Positions 9,653 to 17,353 of a stretch of 64,000 nt of DNA are shown piece after piece. The position numbers and the translations under genes were made by a program. Within the stretch, counting starts at the first letter, position 1. Each line of letters opens with the position of its first letter. The stretch spans positions 1 through 64,000 of the forward strand of contig NZ_WSQA01000010.1 of the NCBI RefSeq assembly GCF_009768885.1, in the 5' to 3' direction. This DNA comes from Sphingobacterium humi. GTDB lineage: Bacteria; Bacteroidota; Bacteroidia; Sphingobacteriales; Sphingobacteriaceae. A model generated the notes under the pieces. The model saw only the letters and a list, made by a program, of their open reading frames with translations, did no database searches and was not told where the DNA came from.

Positions 9653-10681
9653 ATGAAAAGAATCTTCCTAACCTACTGCTTGCTGCTGCTGGCTTTCGCC
9701 GTAGTTGCGCAACAGCCTTCCTTTCAAAAAAATCAAAAGAAGTACGCCAATGAGGCCGTACAAACAGTGAAACAATTTCGTAAGACTTCGCCTTTGCTGT
9801 TGAATGAGCAGCGGTTGCAGCTCCTCAAAACGTTTGAGACTTATTCTGACCCATATTCAAACGCACCTTTCCGTGCTTACCTGGCTGAATCAGATGCCGG
9901 TGCCGAGCAGTTAGAGCATACCGTACCTATTCTGTATAGCTATCGGGAAGCGTTTGACAAGGTGTTGCATGAGGTGAAAACCGTAAAAGTAAAAAAAGGA
10001 ACCGCAAAGGTTTGGTTGTTATATAATATGGGTTTTGTCGTAAAAACCCCATCTGGTTGTTTCGGTATCGATGTAGACCATCGCTATGCGGAAGCGCTCG
10101 CGCCTTATCTTGATTTCTTATGCATTACACACAACCATGGCGATCATGCGAATGTGAAGCTTATGGAGGCCATGACCAAGGCAGGGAAACCCGTGCTGTC
10201 TAACTTTTACAAAGGCGATGAAAAGCATCTTTCTAAAGTGCCGACAACCTATAGCATAGGAAACTTTAATATCCGTACCGATTTTAGTGATCACTTAAAG
10301 AATGCGAACCTCTTAAAGTTTGTGACAACTTATCGTATCGACTGCGGCGCGGATGCTGGCGATTTCTCTATCCTGCATTGTGGTGACTCGGGTTTCACTC
10401 CGGCGCAATTTACCAAGGTGGATGGCCCCGTGAGTTTGGTGGTATTGAGATGGGGCGCCCCTGTAGAGAATCAGATTTTTGGAACAGGCCCCGGACAGAT
10501 ACAAACCGATTATGCTGTGCTATCGCACCTGATAGAATTAAGACACGATCCGTTTCCGAAAGGACAAGCCTCCATTACCCAAACGCTAAAACACTTGCCA
10601 AATGTGCACTGTAAAAACACCTTAATTCCCTTTTGGGGGGAGATGCTGACCTGGAAAAAAGGTAAGTTGATTAAAAAATAA
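9653..10681 (+). CDS. Secreted metallo-beta-lactamase-fold hydrolase (UlaG-like)
   Basis: 342 aa with a signal peptide cleaved near AVVAQ (residue 20), so periplasmic or secreted. The MBL-fold zinc motif HxHxDH is intact as THNHGDHAN (His160, His162, Asp164, His165), with a later candidate ligand in ILHCGDSG. A helical N-terminal extension (about 25-110) precedes the fold. UlaG-like members include lactonases and phosphodiesterases; the substrate here is unknown. It follows the SusCD operon by 94 bp, beyond an inverted repeat, so co-regulation is possible but not shown. It is the only enzyme near this transporter. Confidence 0.78.
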   Translation: MKRIFLTYCLLLLAFAVVAQQPSFQKNQKKYANEAVQTVKQFRKTSPLLLNEQRLQLLKTFETYSDPYSNAPFRAYLAESDAGAEQLEHTVPILYSYREAFDKVLHEVKTVKVKKGTAKVWLLYNMGFVVKTPSGCFGIDVDHRYAEALAPYLDFLCITHNHGDHANVKLMEAMTKAGKPVLSNFYKGDEKHLSKVPTTYSIGNFNIRTDFSDHLKNANLLKFVTTYRIDCGADAGDFSILHCGDSGFTPAQFTKVDGPVSLVVLRWGAPVENQIFGTGPGQIQTDYAVLSHLIELRHDPFPKGQASITQTLKHLPNVHCKNTLIPFWGEMLTWKKGKLIKK

Positions 10682-10964
10682 TATTCAGGCTGTCGTTTCC
10701 TGAAAAGCACATGTTATCAGGTGGTTCTCCTTGTATTCTTCTTATTTTTAGTTTAATAAACTTAAATATTGAGGGGATATAAATAATAAAATTGATTTTT
10801 TTATTTAGGAATTGTTAAATTATACATATTTTTAAATAAACCAATGAAGACTTAGCGCGCGAATATCAGGGTAAGTATTAATATAATGATAACATCAAAA
10901 CCCTTTTTTCTTCGCATTCTTTATCTAATTTTAGAATTTCATATTAGGATAATAAAAAAATAAA

Positions 10965-11549
10965 ATGCAGTCTATAGACGTCATGAAACACCTTCTTTTG
11001 TTACAATCAGGAAATGAGGAAGGTCTTCGATTTTTTATGTCTAACTATGGGAACCATCTACGCTTTTTTGCTTATAAAATCACCAGAAATAAGGAAGTTT
11101 CTGAAGAGATAGTTTCCGAATCGTTTTACAAATTATGGCAAGGACATGAAAAAGCAACCTCGCTGGAGTCGGTAAAGTCTTTTCTTTATTACGCCACGCG
11201 GAATGCTTGCTATGACCATGTAGGCTCGGCCTATTATAAAACGCTGCAACACGGCGAAGAACTCCTCTGGGATACTGCCGAAGATAAAAATGATGCCCTC
11301 ACTCAAATTATCTATACCGAACTCATCGGGCAAATAGTCGCTGAATTGGATAAGCTACCGAAACAACAAGCCGAGGTATTCCGATTGGCTTACTTAGAGG
11401 GAATGGATACCAGCGAAATCTGCAAGGTTTTAGGCACCACAGCTAATAATGTGTACTTCGCACGATCGAAGGCTTTATCGGCGCTTAAAGTGGTGTTTAA
11501 AGAAAAGGATTTGAGCTTGTATTGCGCTTTGCTGGTGATGTTTTGTTGA
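10965..11549 (+). CDS. ECF-type RNA polymerase sigma factor (Bacteroidota expansion family)
   Basis: 194 aa. Region 2 lies at about 23-90 (HLRFFAYKITRNKEVSEEIVSE) and region 4 at about 128-182 (LPKQQAEVFRLAYLEGMDTSEICKVLG plus recognition helix). It has the short format of FecI-like sigma factors that pair with FecR anti-sigma factors. No anti-sigma gene follows; the next gene is convergent. It is therefore the best candidate partner for the FecR at 494, with the SusCD operon between them, an inversion of the usual order. The 283-bp upstream region is very AT-rich with no obvious TAnnTTTG box. Confidence 0.92.
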   Translation: MQSIDVMKHLLLLQSGNEEGLRFFMSNYGNHLRFFAYKITRNKEVSEEIVSESFYKLWQGHEKATSLESVKSFLYYATRNACYDHVGSAYYKTLQHGEELLWDTAEDKNDALTQIIYTELIGQIVAELDKLPKQQAEVFRLAYLEGMDTSEICKVLGTTANNVYFARSKALSALKVVFKEKDLSLYCALLVMFC

Positions 11550-11551
11550 GA

Positions 11552-11592
11552 ACTAGCAGTTACAAGCCTATCTAATTCTTGTAAAAGCTAGT
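11552..11592. terminator. Stem-loop between convergent genes
   Basis: ACTAGC...TTACAAG pairs with CTTGTAA...GCTAGT: 6 + 7 bp separated by a 2x2 internal loop, with an 11-base loop. It lies between the stop of the sigma gene (+) and the stop of the DoxX-like gene (-). There is no long T-run on either side, so its efficiency as a terminator is uncertain. Confidence 0.45.
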
Positions 11593-11618
11593 CATAATCG
11601 TTTATATCCTCAAATCCA

Positions 11619-12071
11619 TTAAATCCAAGTTTTTTCCTTTTTGAAGAACAGGCTTTTTAAAGGGAGATAGTTTATAAATAGAAGATAGAGGTTAAATAAC
11701 AACACTAAACTATCAAATATTAAAAAATCCATTGCATGACTTAAGAAAACATGGCAGAAAAGCATTCCTATTGAAATAGGCAATAACCAAATGCTGCCGA
11801 ATAAATAGGTGCGCTTCGGAATGAGTAGCAAACCACCAATAAGTTGGCCTAATCCGATGACCCAAATAAAACCAGTACGCTCCCAGATCAGATAGAAATC
11901 AAGGAAATCACCGGCGAGACCAAAATCGATGTATTCTTGCGGGTCTATTTTTTTTGTCAGTTTTTCCCTACCATGGGGGATATACACCCAAGCTAGAAAT
12001 AATCTTGAAAGGTAGGTTATTACGAGCCAAACTTTGTTCATGTGCTGTGTTTTTGATTGAATTATTTCCAT
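11619..12071 (-). CDS. DoxX/MauE-like integral membrane protein
   Basis: 150 aa with four predicted membrane helices (about 14-32, 65-85, 90-112, 115-137) and a basic C-terminus. It resembles DoxX-like quinol-oxidase-subunit or MauE-type proteins, which act in redox or unknown membrane roles. It starts 3 bp after the DUF4374 gene and is the third gene of the receptor operon, so an accessory role in iron or haem handling is plausible. Met11 is an alternative start. Confidence 0.65.
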   Translation of the reverse strand: MEIIQSKTQHMNKVWLVITYLSRLFLAWVYIPHGREKLTKKIDPQEYIDFGLAGDFLDFYLIWERTGFIWVIGLGQLIGGLLLIPKRTYLFGSIWLLPISIGMLFCHVFLSHAMDFLIFDSLVLLFNLYLLFINYLPLKSLFFKKEKTWI

Positions 12072-12074
12072 TTT

Positions 12075-13328
12075 TTAATCGTTAAAGATGTGGAAGCCCA
12101 TTAACCGACCGCTACCCTCCAAGCGGAATGTCTCCTTCGTTTCTCCCGTTTTTGGATTGTATTGTGTTACTCCAGAGAAGTTGTCTGTGGAATTATTAGA
12201 CAAAAAGTAAATTTCACCTTGATGAAGGAAAGGGTTCTGATAGGCGTAGAAGTTATCTACAGGAATGTCGAGGCGTTTTGCTTTTCGGGTAATCGCATCA
12301 ATCTCGGTCCAATACCAGATATCTTGCCTGTAGGAGACGCCATGCTGACCTCCCCCATAGTAGGAGGTTGGTCGGCTGGATATGGTCGTGTAAATCTTAC
12401 CATTATGTGCAAAAAGGCGATTGAAGTCTGAAGGATATTGAAAATCGTTGATTTTTAGTTCGAAACTTTCGTCGAACTGATTTTCCCCTTGTTTTATACG
12501 CAATATTTTTGAGGTAGGGGTTTGAGTCACCATGTCACCAATGGCTACCATATACAGATCTTTAGTTACTTCATCGATACTCCAAAGTACATGGTCGGCA
12601 AATAAACCTAGGTTTGTTGCTCCGTTATAGGTTGTTGTATTTTCGATGGTTTTGCTACTGAGGTTATATACGGCTATTTTCACGGAAAGGTCATTAGGTT
12701 TTACTTGCCATGCTTTAGTTCGCGTTCCATGTTGAATATCGACATAAAGTTTATCATCGCGCTTAGCAAGAATCAACTGCCCGGCAGCCTCATAGGAACT
12801 TCCGTTGGATAGGGAAGAAAAATCAATTTCACCGGTACGCTGCATGCTGCTTGGATTGAAAGTCTGTATTTTTAATCCTCCAGCACCAAGATTCCAATAG
12901 TAACCTTCCGTGTCGCTCACAATTAACGTATTTGTTTCATACGAGTTGGTGGGGGTGGCTAAAAAGCCGGCATGGCTAACCTGCTGGCTAGGGTCTATTG
13001 CAAATTTAGTGATGCCCAATTCTGTACTCGTAGCGCCGTTTAACTTATAAAGTGTTTTTCCTACAATACGTCCTCCGGCCGAATAGCCCAATTGGTAGAA
13101 TTGTTTCCCCGATAAGTTGATGTTTTTTGATTTGTTTTCTTTTATCGCATATATACCGCCACTCCAATCGGCATTTCCGTTAAAGATTACCCATGTTTCC
13201 TGTTGTGGGAGGTCATCCTTTTTATTGTTTTCTACATTTGGTTTGTCGTCTTTACTGCAAGAGAATAGTACTAGACTGGCAACAAAGGCCAGCAGTATCG
13301 AACGAATGTGCTTAATTTTCATATCCAT
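12075..13328 (-). CDS. DUF4374-family lipoprotein
   Basis: 417 aa. Lipobox LFSC with Cys24, then a low-complexity acidic/lysine linker (about 25-45) and a beta-propeller-like body with repeated beta blades, ending in a Gly-rich LEGSGRLMGFHIFND tail. DUF4374 proteins are typically found next to TonB receptors for iron or haem in Bacteroidota, consistent with the gene 16 bp upstream. Function is otherwise uncharacterised; it may bind ligand at the cell surface or in the periplasm. Met3 is an alternative start. Confidence 0.8.
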   Translation of the reverse strand: MDMKIKHIRSILLAFVASLVLFSCSKDDKPNVENNKKDDLPQQETWVIFNGNADWSGGIYAIKENKSKNINLSGKQFYQLGYSAGGRIVGKTLYKLNGATSTELGITKFAIDPSQQVSHAGFLATPTNSYETNTLIVSDTEGYYWNLGAGGLKIQTFNPSSMQRTGEIDFSSLSNGSSYEAAGQLILAKRDDKLYVDIQHGTRTKAWQVKPNDLSVKIAVYNLSSKTIENTTTYNGATNLGLFADHVLWSIDEVTKDLYMVAIGDMVTQTPTSKILRIKQGENQFDESFELKINDFQYPSDFNRLFAHNGKIYTTISSRPTSYYGGGQHGVSYRQDIWYWTEIDAITRKAKRLDIPVDNFYAYQNPFLHQGEIYFLSNNSTDNFSGVTQYNPKTGETKETFRLEGSGRLMGFHIFND

Positions 13329-13344
13329 TTTGATTTGGTTTTAC

Positions 13345-15537
13345 TTATATGATTTGATAGACTAGTTTTAAGTGAAAGGTTCTCCCTTGTCGTTGCACGT
13401 TGAAGTTGTCGTATAATTTTGCATTAGCTATGTTTTTGCATTCAGCTGAAATGGATGTTTTCTTGCTACTGAAGTCATAGGTAAGTGCCAGATCATTTGC
13501 CACTTGTCCGGGTCTTCCATCGCGTGGAATAATTAACGAGGTTTGGAAATCTTGAACAGGGCCAAACAGACTTGGTTCTTGGTTTCGAGGAATTGCCTTA
13601 AGGAAAAAGCGGTGTACATAATTCAGATTCCATTGGAAGTGTGCTCTGTCCTTTTTCTTATATAGGTTAGCAGTGCTCAGGCTTAGAAAGGCGTTGCCAA
13701 AGAAATAGGGAATATTGGGTATCCTGGATCCTTCAAGATTTCGGAACATGGATTCCCTAATGTTTATCCGTCTGATGTCTTGATAGGTTAAGTTGAATCC
13801 GCCAGAAATATGAGGATTGGGTGAATACCTGGTTTCCACTTCCACGCCTTTAATATTGAACTCTTCGTAATTGATATAGCGATTGAAAGGGATGTCTAAT
13901 TGCAGAAATATAATGTCTTTTACGCGCCGATAAAATAGGTTAGCCGTAAAGTCTAGTTGTTGCTTGCTTATTAAGAGTCGCTGCTGTATATTCAAATTGA
14001 CATTATGGCTTTTTTCTGGCTTTAAATCTAAGTTTTCCTTCAGCATTACTCCATCGCCAAATATTTCATACTCATCTGGTAGTCGGTTGGCGAATTCATA
14101 AGATAACTTGAGCAGGAAGCTATCGTTGTCCCATTTGACCGCTGCGAGGTAGCCAAATAGGTCACCCTTTTTGGAGGATTGCCATGCAAAATTGTATTTG
14201 TCTGTTGTGTATCCTGTTGTTTTATACTTGTAGTATTTTATGCTGAATATACTTTCTACTGTTTTTTGTAACCATTGAGCGTTATAAGCTAAGGCTAGTA
14301 CATTCTTGCGATAAACTGCAGGTATACCCAAAATATCGATTTGATCGAGAACGGAAATGGTGCCTAAAGGATCAGTTCCTTTCCTATGTTGATACTGTTG
14401 AAGATTGCTCAATTCCAAATACTGTTGGGAGGCAATTGCGTATTTAGCATGAAGTCTTGTGGAATAGAGATGGAATTCCAATCGTTGATCATTGCCTCTG
14501 TTTATCTCACCAATAGGCATATTGCTGGACTGGACTTGGCCATTCCAATTATAACGTACTGTAGCTGTATCGACAAATCGAGTGTTGAAATGACTATAAG
14601 TGGCATTTAAGTGTAGTTGCAGGCGATTTTCGAAAAGTACTTTTCGAAAGGATAACAGAGTTGCATAGTTGTTTTCTTTTGAAAAGGCCTCCCCATACAC
14701 GCGAACCATTTCAGCATCATTTTGGATTTGTTTATAAAAATCGGAATAAATGAGGGTCAATCTAAGGTCGTCTGCCCAGTGTTTGTTTCGCAAACCCGCG
14801 TACCACTCCCCATAAGATGATCGCGCGATATCATGAAATCGCTTTGTCGTATGGTAGCTTTGTCTTGCTGTAGATACATCGTAAAAGGGCGCATGAACCG
14901 GGTAATTATTATCTGAATAATTAAAAGAAGCATTAATTCCGGTGTAGGCGGAAGTTCTGTCTGGATGGGTAATAAAAAGATTCGCGGTGGCCCGATGCGT
15001 GTTGTAGGAGGCCAATTCGTAGGAAAATACCGCTGAGTTTTTTATTGGTTTCCTTGTAATGAGGTTAATTCCCCCTCCTAAAGCATCCGATGCTAAGTAA
15101 ACAGGCATTGCTCCTTTGTATATTTCAATTCTTTCCAACATATTACTAGATATGGTACCTAAATTGAAACTGTGACCATACAATTCAATTGGAAGTCCAT
15201 CTTTGAAAACTTTGATAGCTTTCCCTTGTAATCCAGCAAGGTTGACTTGTACAGAAGAACCTAAACTTCCATCGGCACGTGTTTTCACCCCCAGCGAGTG
15301 ATTCAAGAGATTGGTTATATCGCCACTGTGGCTATATTCCTTTCGCATATCTAATACTTGAACTGCAAATGGGGAATCTTCCAGTTTCTTTTTGATCGAC
15401 TTTGCTTCTATGGTTATTTCTTCCAATTGCCGAATAAGACTATCGGGGCGCGTTTGGGTTTCCTGCCCGAATACGGAGATTCCTATACTGGAATAAATGA
15501 AGATGACTGTTATACATGCCTTGGTTAATTCGTACAT
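13345..15537 (-). CDS. TonB-dependent outer-membrane receptor, siderophore/iron type
   Basis: 730 aa. Signal peptide to about residue 24 (SVFGQ), no carboxypeptidase-like domain, plug at about 45-165 (ITIEAKSIKKKLEDSPFAV; GGGINLITRKP) and a beta barrel ending in an aromatic-type terminal strand. Size and architecture fit FecA/FhuA-class metal-chelate receptors rather than SusC. It heads a minus-strand operon with the DUF4374 and DoxX-like genes and is divergent from an AraC-type regulator, a classic siderophore-receptor arrangement. The ligand is not identifiable. Confidence 0.9.
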   Translation of the reverse strand: MYELTKACITVIFIYSSIGISVFGQETQTRPDSLIRQLEEITIEAKSIKKKLEDSPFAVQVLDMRKEYSHSGDITNLLNHSLGVKTRADGSLGSSVQVNLAGLQGKAIKVFKDGLPIELYGHSFNLGTISSNMLERIEIYKGAMPVYLASDALGGGINLITRKPIKNSAVFSYELASYNTHRATANLFITHPDRTSAYTGINASFNYSDNNYPVHAPFYDVSTARQSYHTTKRFHDIARSSYGEWYAGLRNKHWADDLRLTLIYSDFYKQIQNDAEMVRVYGEAFSKENNYATLLSFRKVLFENRLQLHLNATYSHFNTRFVDTATVRYNWNGQVQSSNMPIGEINRGNDQRLEFHLYSTRLHAKYAIASQQYLELSNLQQYQHRKGTDPLGTISVLDQIDILGIPAVYRKNVLALAYNAQWLQKTVESIFSIKYYKYKTTGYTTDKYNFAWQSSKKGDLFGYLAAVKWDNDSFLLKLSYEFANRLPDEYEIFGDGVMLKENLDLKPEKSHNVNLNIQQRLLISKQQLDFTANLFYRRVKDIIFLQLDIPFNRYINYEEFNIKGVEVETRYSPNPHISGGFNLTYQDIRRINIRESMFRNLEGSRIPNIPYFFGNAFLSLSTANLYKKKDRAHFQWNLNYVHRFFLKAIPRNQEPSLFGPVQDFQTSLIIPRDGRPGQVANDLALTYDFSSKKTSISAECKNIANAKLYDNFNVQRQGRTFHLKLVYQII

Positions 15538-15839
15538 TATTGCTTTGTATGCTCCTTGCCATGCAAACTTAGCGTCAGTTGCTTTCGGAGGATTACGAAT
15601 TCAGAATTAAAATTTAGGATTTTGGAACTAAGGAAAGGCATGCGTCACGCTTATGTCACTTCTATTGGCATTAAATGTTTCTTTACTGATATTTTCTAAT
15701 TTAGAAAGATTATAAATAAGTAGTTTGTTTATCATAGCTGACTTCTCCTGGTGACCGTTTGCAACTGTTGAGTGAAAGGAGAAGAAAGCATAAACAGCTG
15801 GTTTTTAATGCACACGAACCCTATTATTAATATTACTCA
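15538..15839. promoter_or_regulatory. Divergent promoter region between receptor and AraC regulator
   Basis: 302 bp without a gene. On the minus strand TAAGTTTG (15571-15564) matches the Bacteroidota -7 element and lies 26 bp before the receptor ATG; the -33 box is weak. The region should hold the AraC operator; no clear repeated half-sites were seen. Confidence 0.5.
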
Positions 15840-16847
15840 ATGAAATTTGTACTTAGTGCAGAACAATGGAATGACGAATTAAGCTATAGTCATACAGATG
15901 CAGCAATTATCGCATCAGGAGCAACCTTAGAAACGAAGGCCAATTTATCTAATCAATTCGGAAATGTATCTTTTCGGGAAATACAACTTGAGATTGCCAA
16001 TATCCTTATCGGCGATTACCAATTGACCAAGGAACTCGTCCTTAAAAACAAGTTGATGGAGCCCTTGATTGAAATGCATTTCAATTTTGACTCCAGCATT
16101 TGGATGGGAGAGAACAGTAGGTTTCAGACAACAGTAGATGGTATGCGTCATAATATCTTTGGACTTAATGGGGTAAGCGGGTTTGTAGACTTTAGCAAAG
16201 GCCAGTCTTTTAAAACATTCGATATCCATTTATCGCTTAATTATGTTAGGAAATGGCTCGGGGAGAGTCCATTGTTAGATCGGTTTCTGGATGATTTCGA
16301 TCAGCAACGCCCCTGTATGCTCTATCCACAAGCCATGCATATCACGCCTGCTATGCAGGAGGTCATTAGTCAAATACTGAATTGCCCGTTCGAGGGGTTT
16401 ACTCGTAAAATCTACCTGGAAAGCAAGGTTCAGGAATTATTTTCACTACAAATTGAATTATCTTATTTTATGTCAAATATTGGTGTTTATGCTCAAAAAG
16501 AACTCTCTCCAACCGATGTAGAACATATCCATGAAGCAAAGAAATATATCGAAAACAATTTGGCAAAGCCCAAGAGTATTGAAGAACTCGCGCGGTTTTG
16601 CGGAACAAATCAACAGAAGCTAAAATATGGTTTTAAGCGCATGTTTGGTACCACTATTTTCAGCTATTTGCAAAAATGTCGGATGCTAGAAGCCCGCAGA
16701 CTTCTATTGGAGGGGATGTCGGTAAGCGAGGTGTCTTACCATGTAGGCTATGCTAACCATTCTAGTTTTAGCCATGCTTTTAAGGAGTATTTTGGATTTT
16801 CACCGATTAAAAATCGAGATGGAAGGCATAAGCCCGTTGGTCGCTAG
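15840..16847 (+). CDS. AraC/PchR-type transcriptional regulator
   Basis: 335 aa. An N-terminal ligand-sensing region of about 215 residues is followed by a C-terminal double helix-turn-helix AraC domain (about 225-330: SIEELARFCGTNQQKLKYGF; VSEVSYHVGYANHSSFSHAF). The organisation matches PchR, which activates siderophore receptor genes when the ferri-siderophore is bound. It is divergently transcribed from the TonB receptor, its likely target. Confidence 0.9.
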   Translation: MKFVLSAEQWNDELSYSHTDAAIIASGATLETKANLSNQFGNVSFREIQLEIANILIGDYQLTKELVLKNKLMEPLIEMHFNFDSSIWMGENSRFQTTVDGMRHNIFGLNGVSGFVDFSKGQSFKTFDIHLSLNYVRKWLGESPLLDRFLDDFDQQRPCMLYPQAMHITPAMQEVISQILNCPFEGFTRKIYLESKVQELFSLQIELSYFMSNIGVYAQKELSPTDVEHIHEAKKYIENNLAKPKSIEELARFCGTNQQKLKYGFKRMFGTTIFSYLQKCRMLEARRLLLEGMSVSEVSYHVGYANHSSFSHAFKEYFGFSPIKNRDGRHKPVGR

Positions 16848-17107
16848 CTTTCTGTTTTCATAACTAATGAAGGGATATTGTGTTCATCTAAATAAATGTG
16901 CAGTTGATTGTCAACTGATCTATTTCTAAATCTTAAAGTATTCTCAAAGGCCTTCAGTCCTCAATAAGGATAGTAATTTACATTCGGCGTCTTGAAAGGG
17001 ATTACGGCTTTAAAGATGCTAAACTAGGAAATTATTACTATTTCCCTCCAAGAATTCAGCTTGATCCATAGAGTTTGCGAATTTCTGAACATTTTAACCT
17101 GCCGTAA
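16848..17107. other. Gene-free interval, nothing recognisable
   Basis: AT-rich stretch between the AraC-type gene and the tRNA terminator. Short frames only; no repeat, RNA or promoter could be supported. Confidence 0.5.
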
Positions 17108-17111
17108 AAAC

Positions 17112-17142
17112 AAAAAAGCCTGCAAACGTTAAATTTGCAAGC
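17112..17142 (-). terminator. Rho-independent terminator of tRNA-Glu
   Basis: On the minus strand GCTTGCAAA pairs with TTTGCAGGC (nine pairs including one T-G wobble) around a 7-base loop and is followed by TTTTTT. It begins 25 bp after the tRNA. Confidence 0.85.
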
Positions 17143-17166
17143 TTTTGTATGTTTTGATCTTCGATC

Positions 17167-17241
17167 TGGTAGCCCGTAGGGGAATCGAACCCCTGTTTCA
17201 AGAATGAAAATCTTGCGTCCTAACCCCTAGACGAACGGGCC
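17167..17241 (-). tRNA. tRNA-Glu(UUC)
   Basis: The cloverleaf is readable: acceptor GGCCCGT/ACGGGCT, D-arm with TAGGGGTTAGGA, anticodon stem CAAGA/TCTTG around the loop TTTTCAT (anticodon TTC) and T-arm AGGGGTTCGATTCCCCT. Discriminator A and an encoded CCA (17169-17167) complete it. It is transcribed alone, with its own promoter and terminator. Confidence 0.97.
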
Positions 17242-17259
17242 TTATTGCCTTTCGGTGTG

Positions 17260-17290
17260 CAAATATAGAATTTACTTTCTTATTCTCAAA
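17260..17290 (-). promoter_or_regulatory. Consensus Bacteroidota promoter of tRNA-Glu
   Basis: Minus strand TTTG (17290-17287), 19-bp spacer, TATATTTG (17267-17260): an exact match to TTTG-N19-TAnnTTTG. The tRNA 5' end is 18 bp downstream. It is a clean internal reference for judging other promoters in the window. Confidence 0.85.
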
Positions 17291-17353
17291 ATAATTTTAA
17301 AAAATTGTTTACATGCCAAATTTCCTTAATTTTAAGGCTCACGAAAAAATCAT

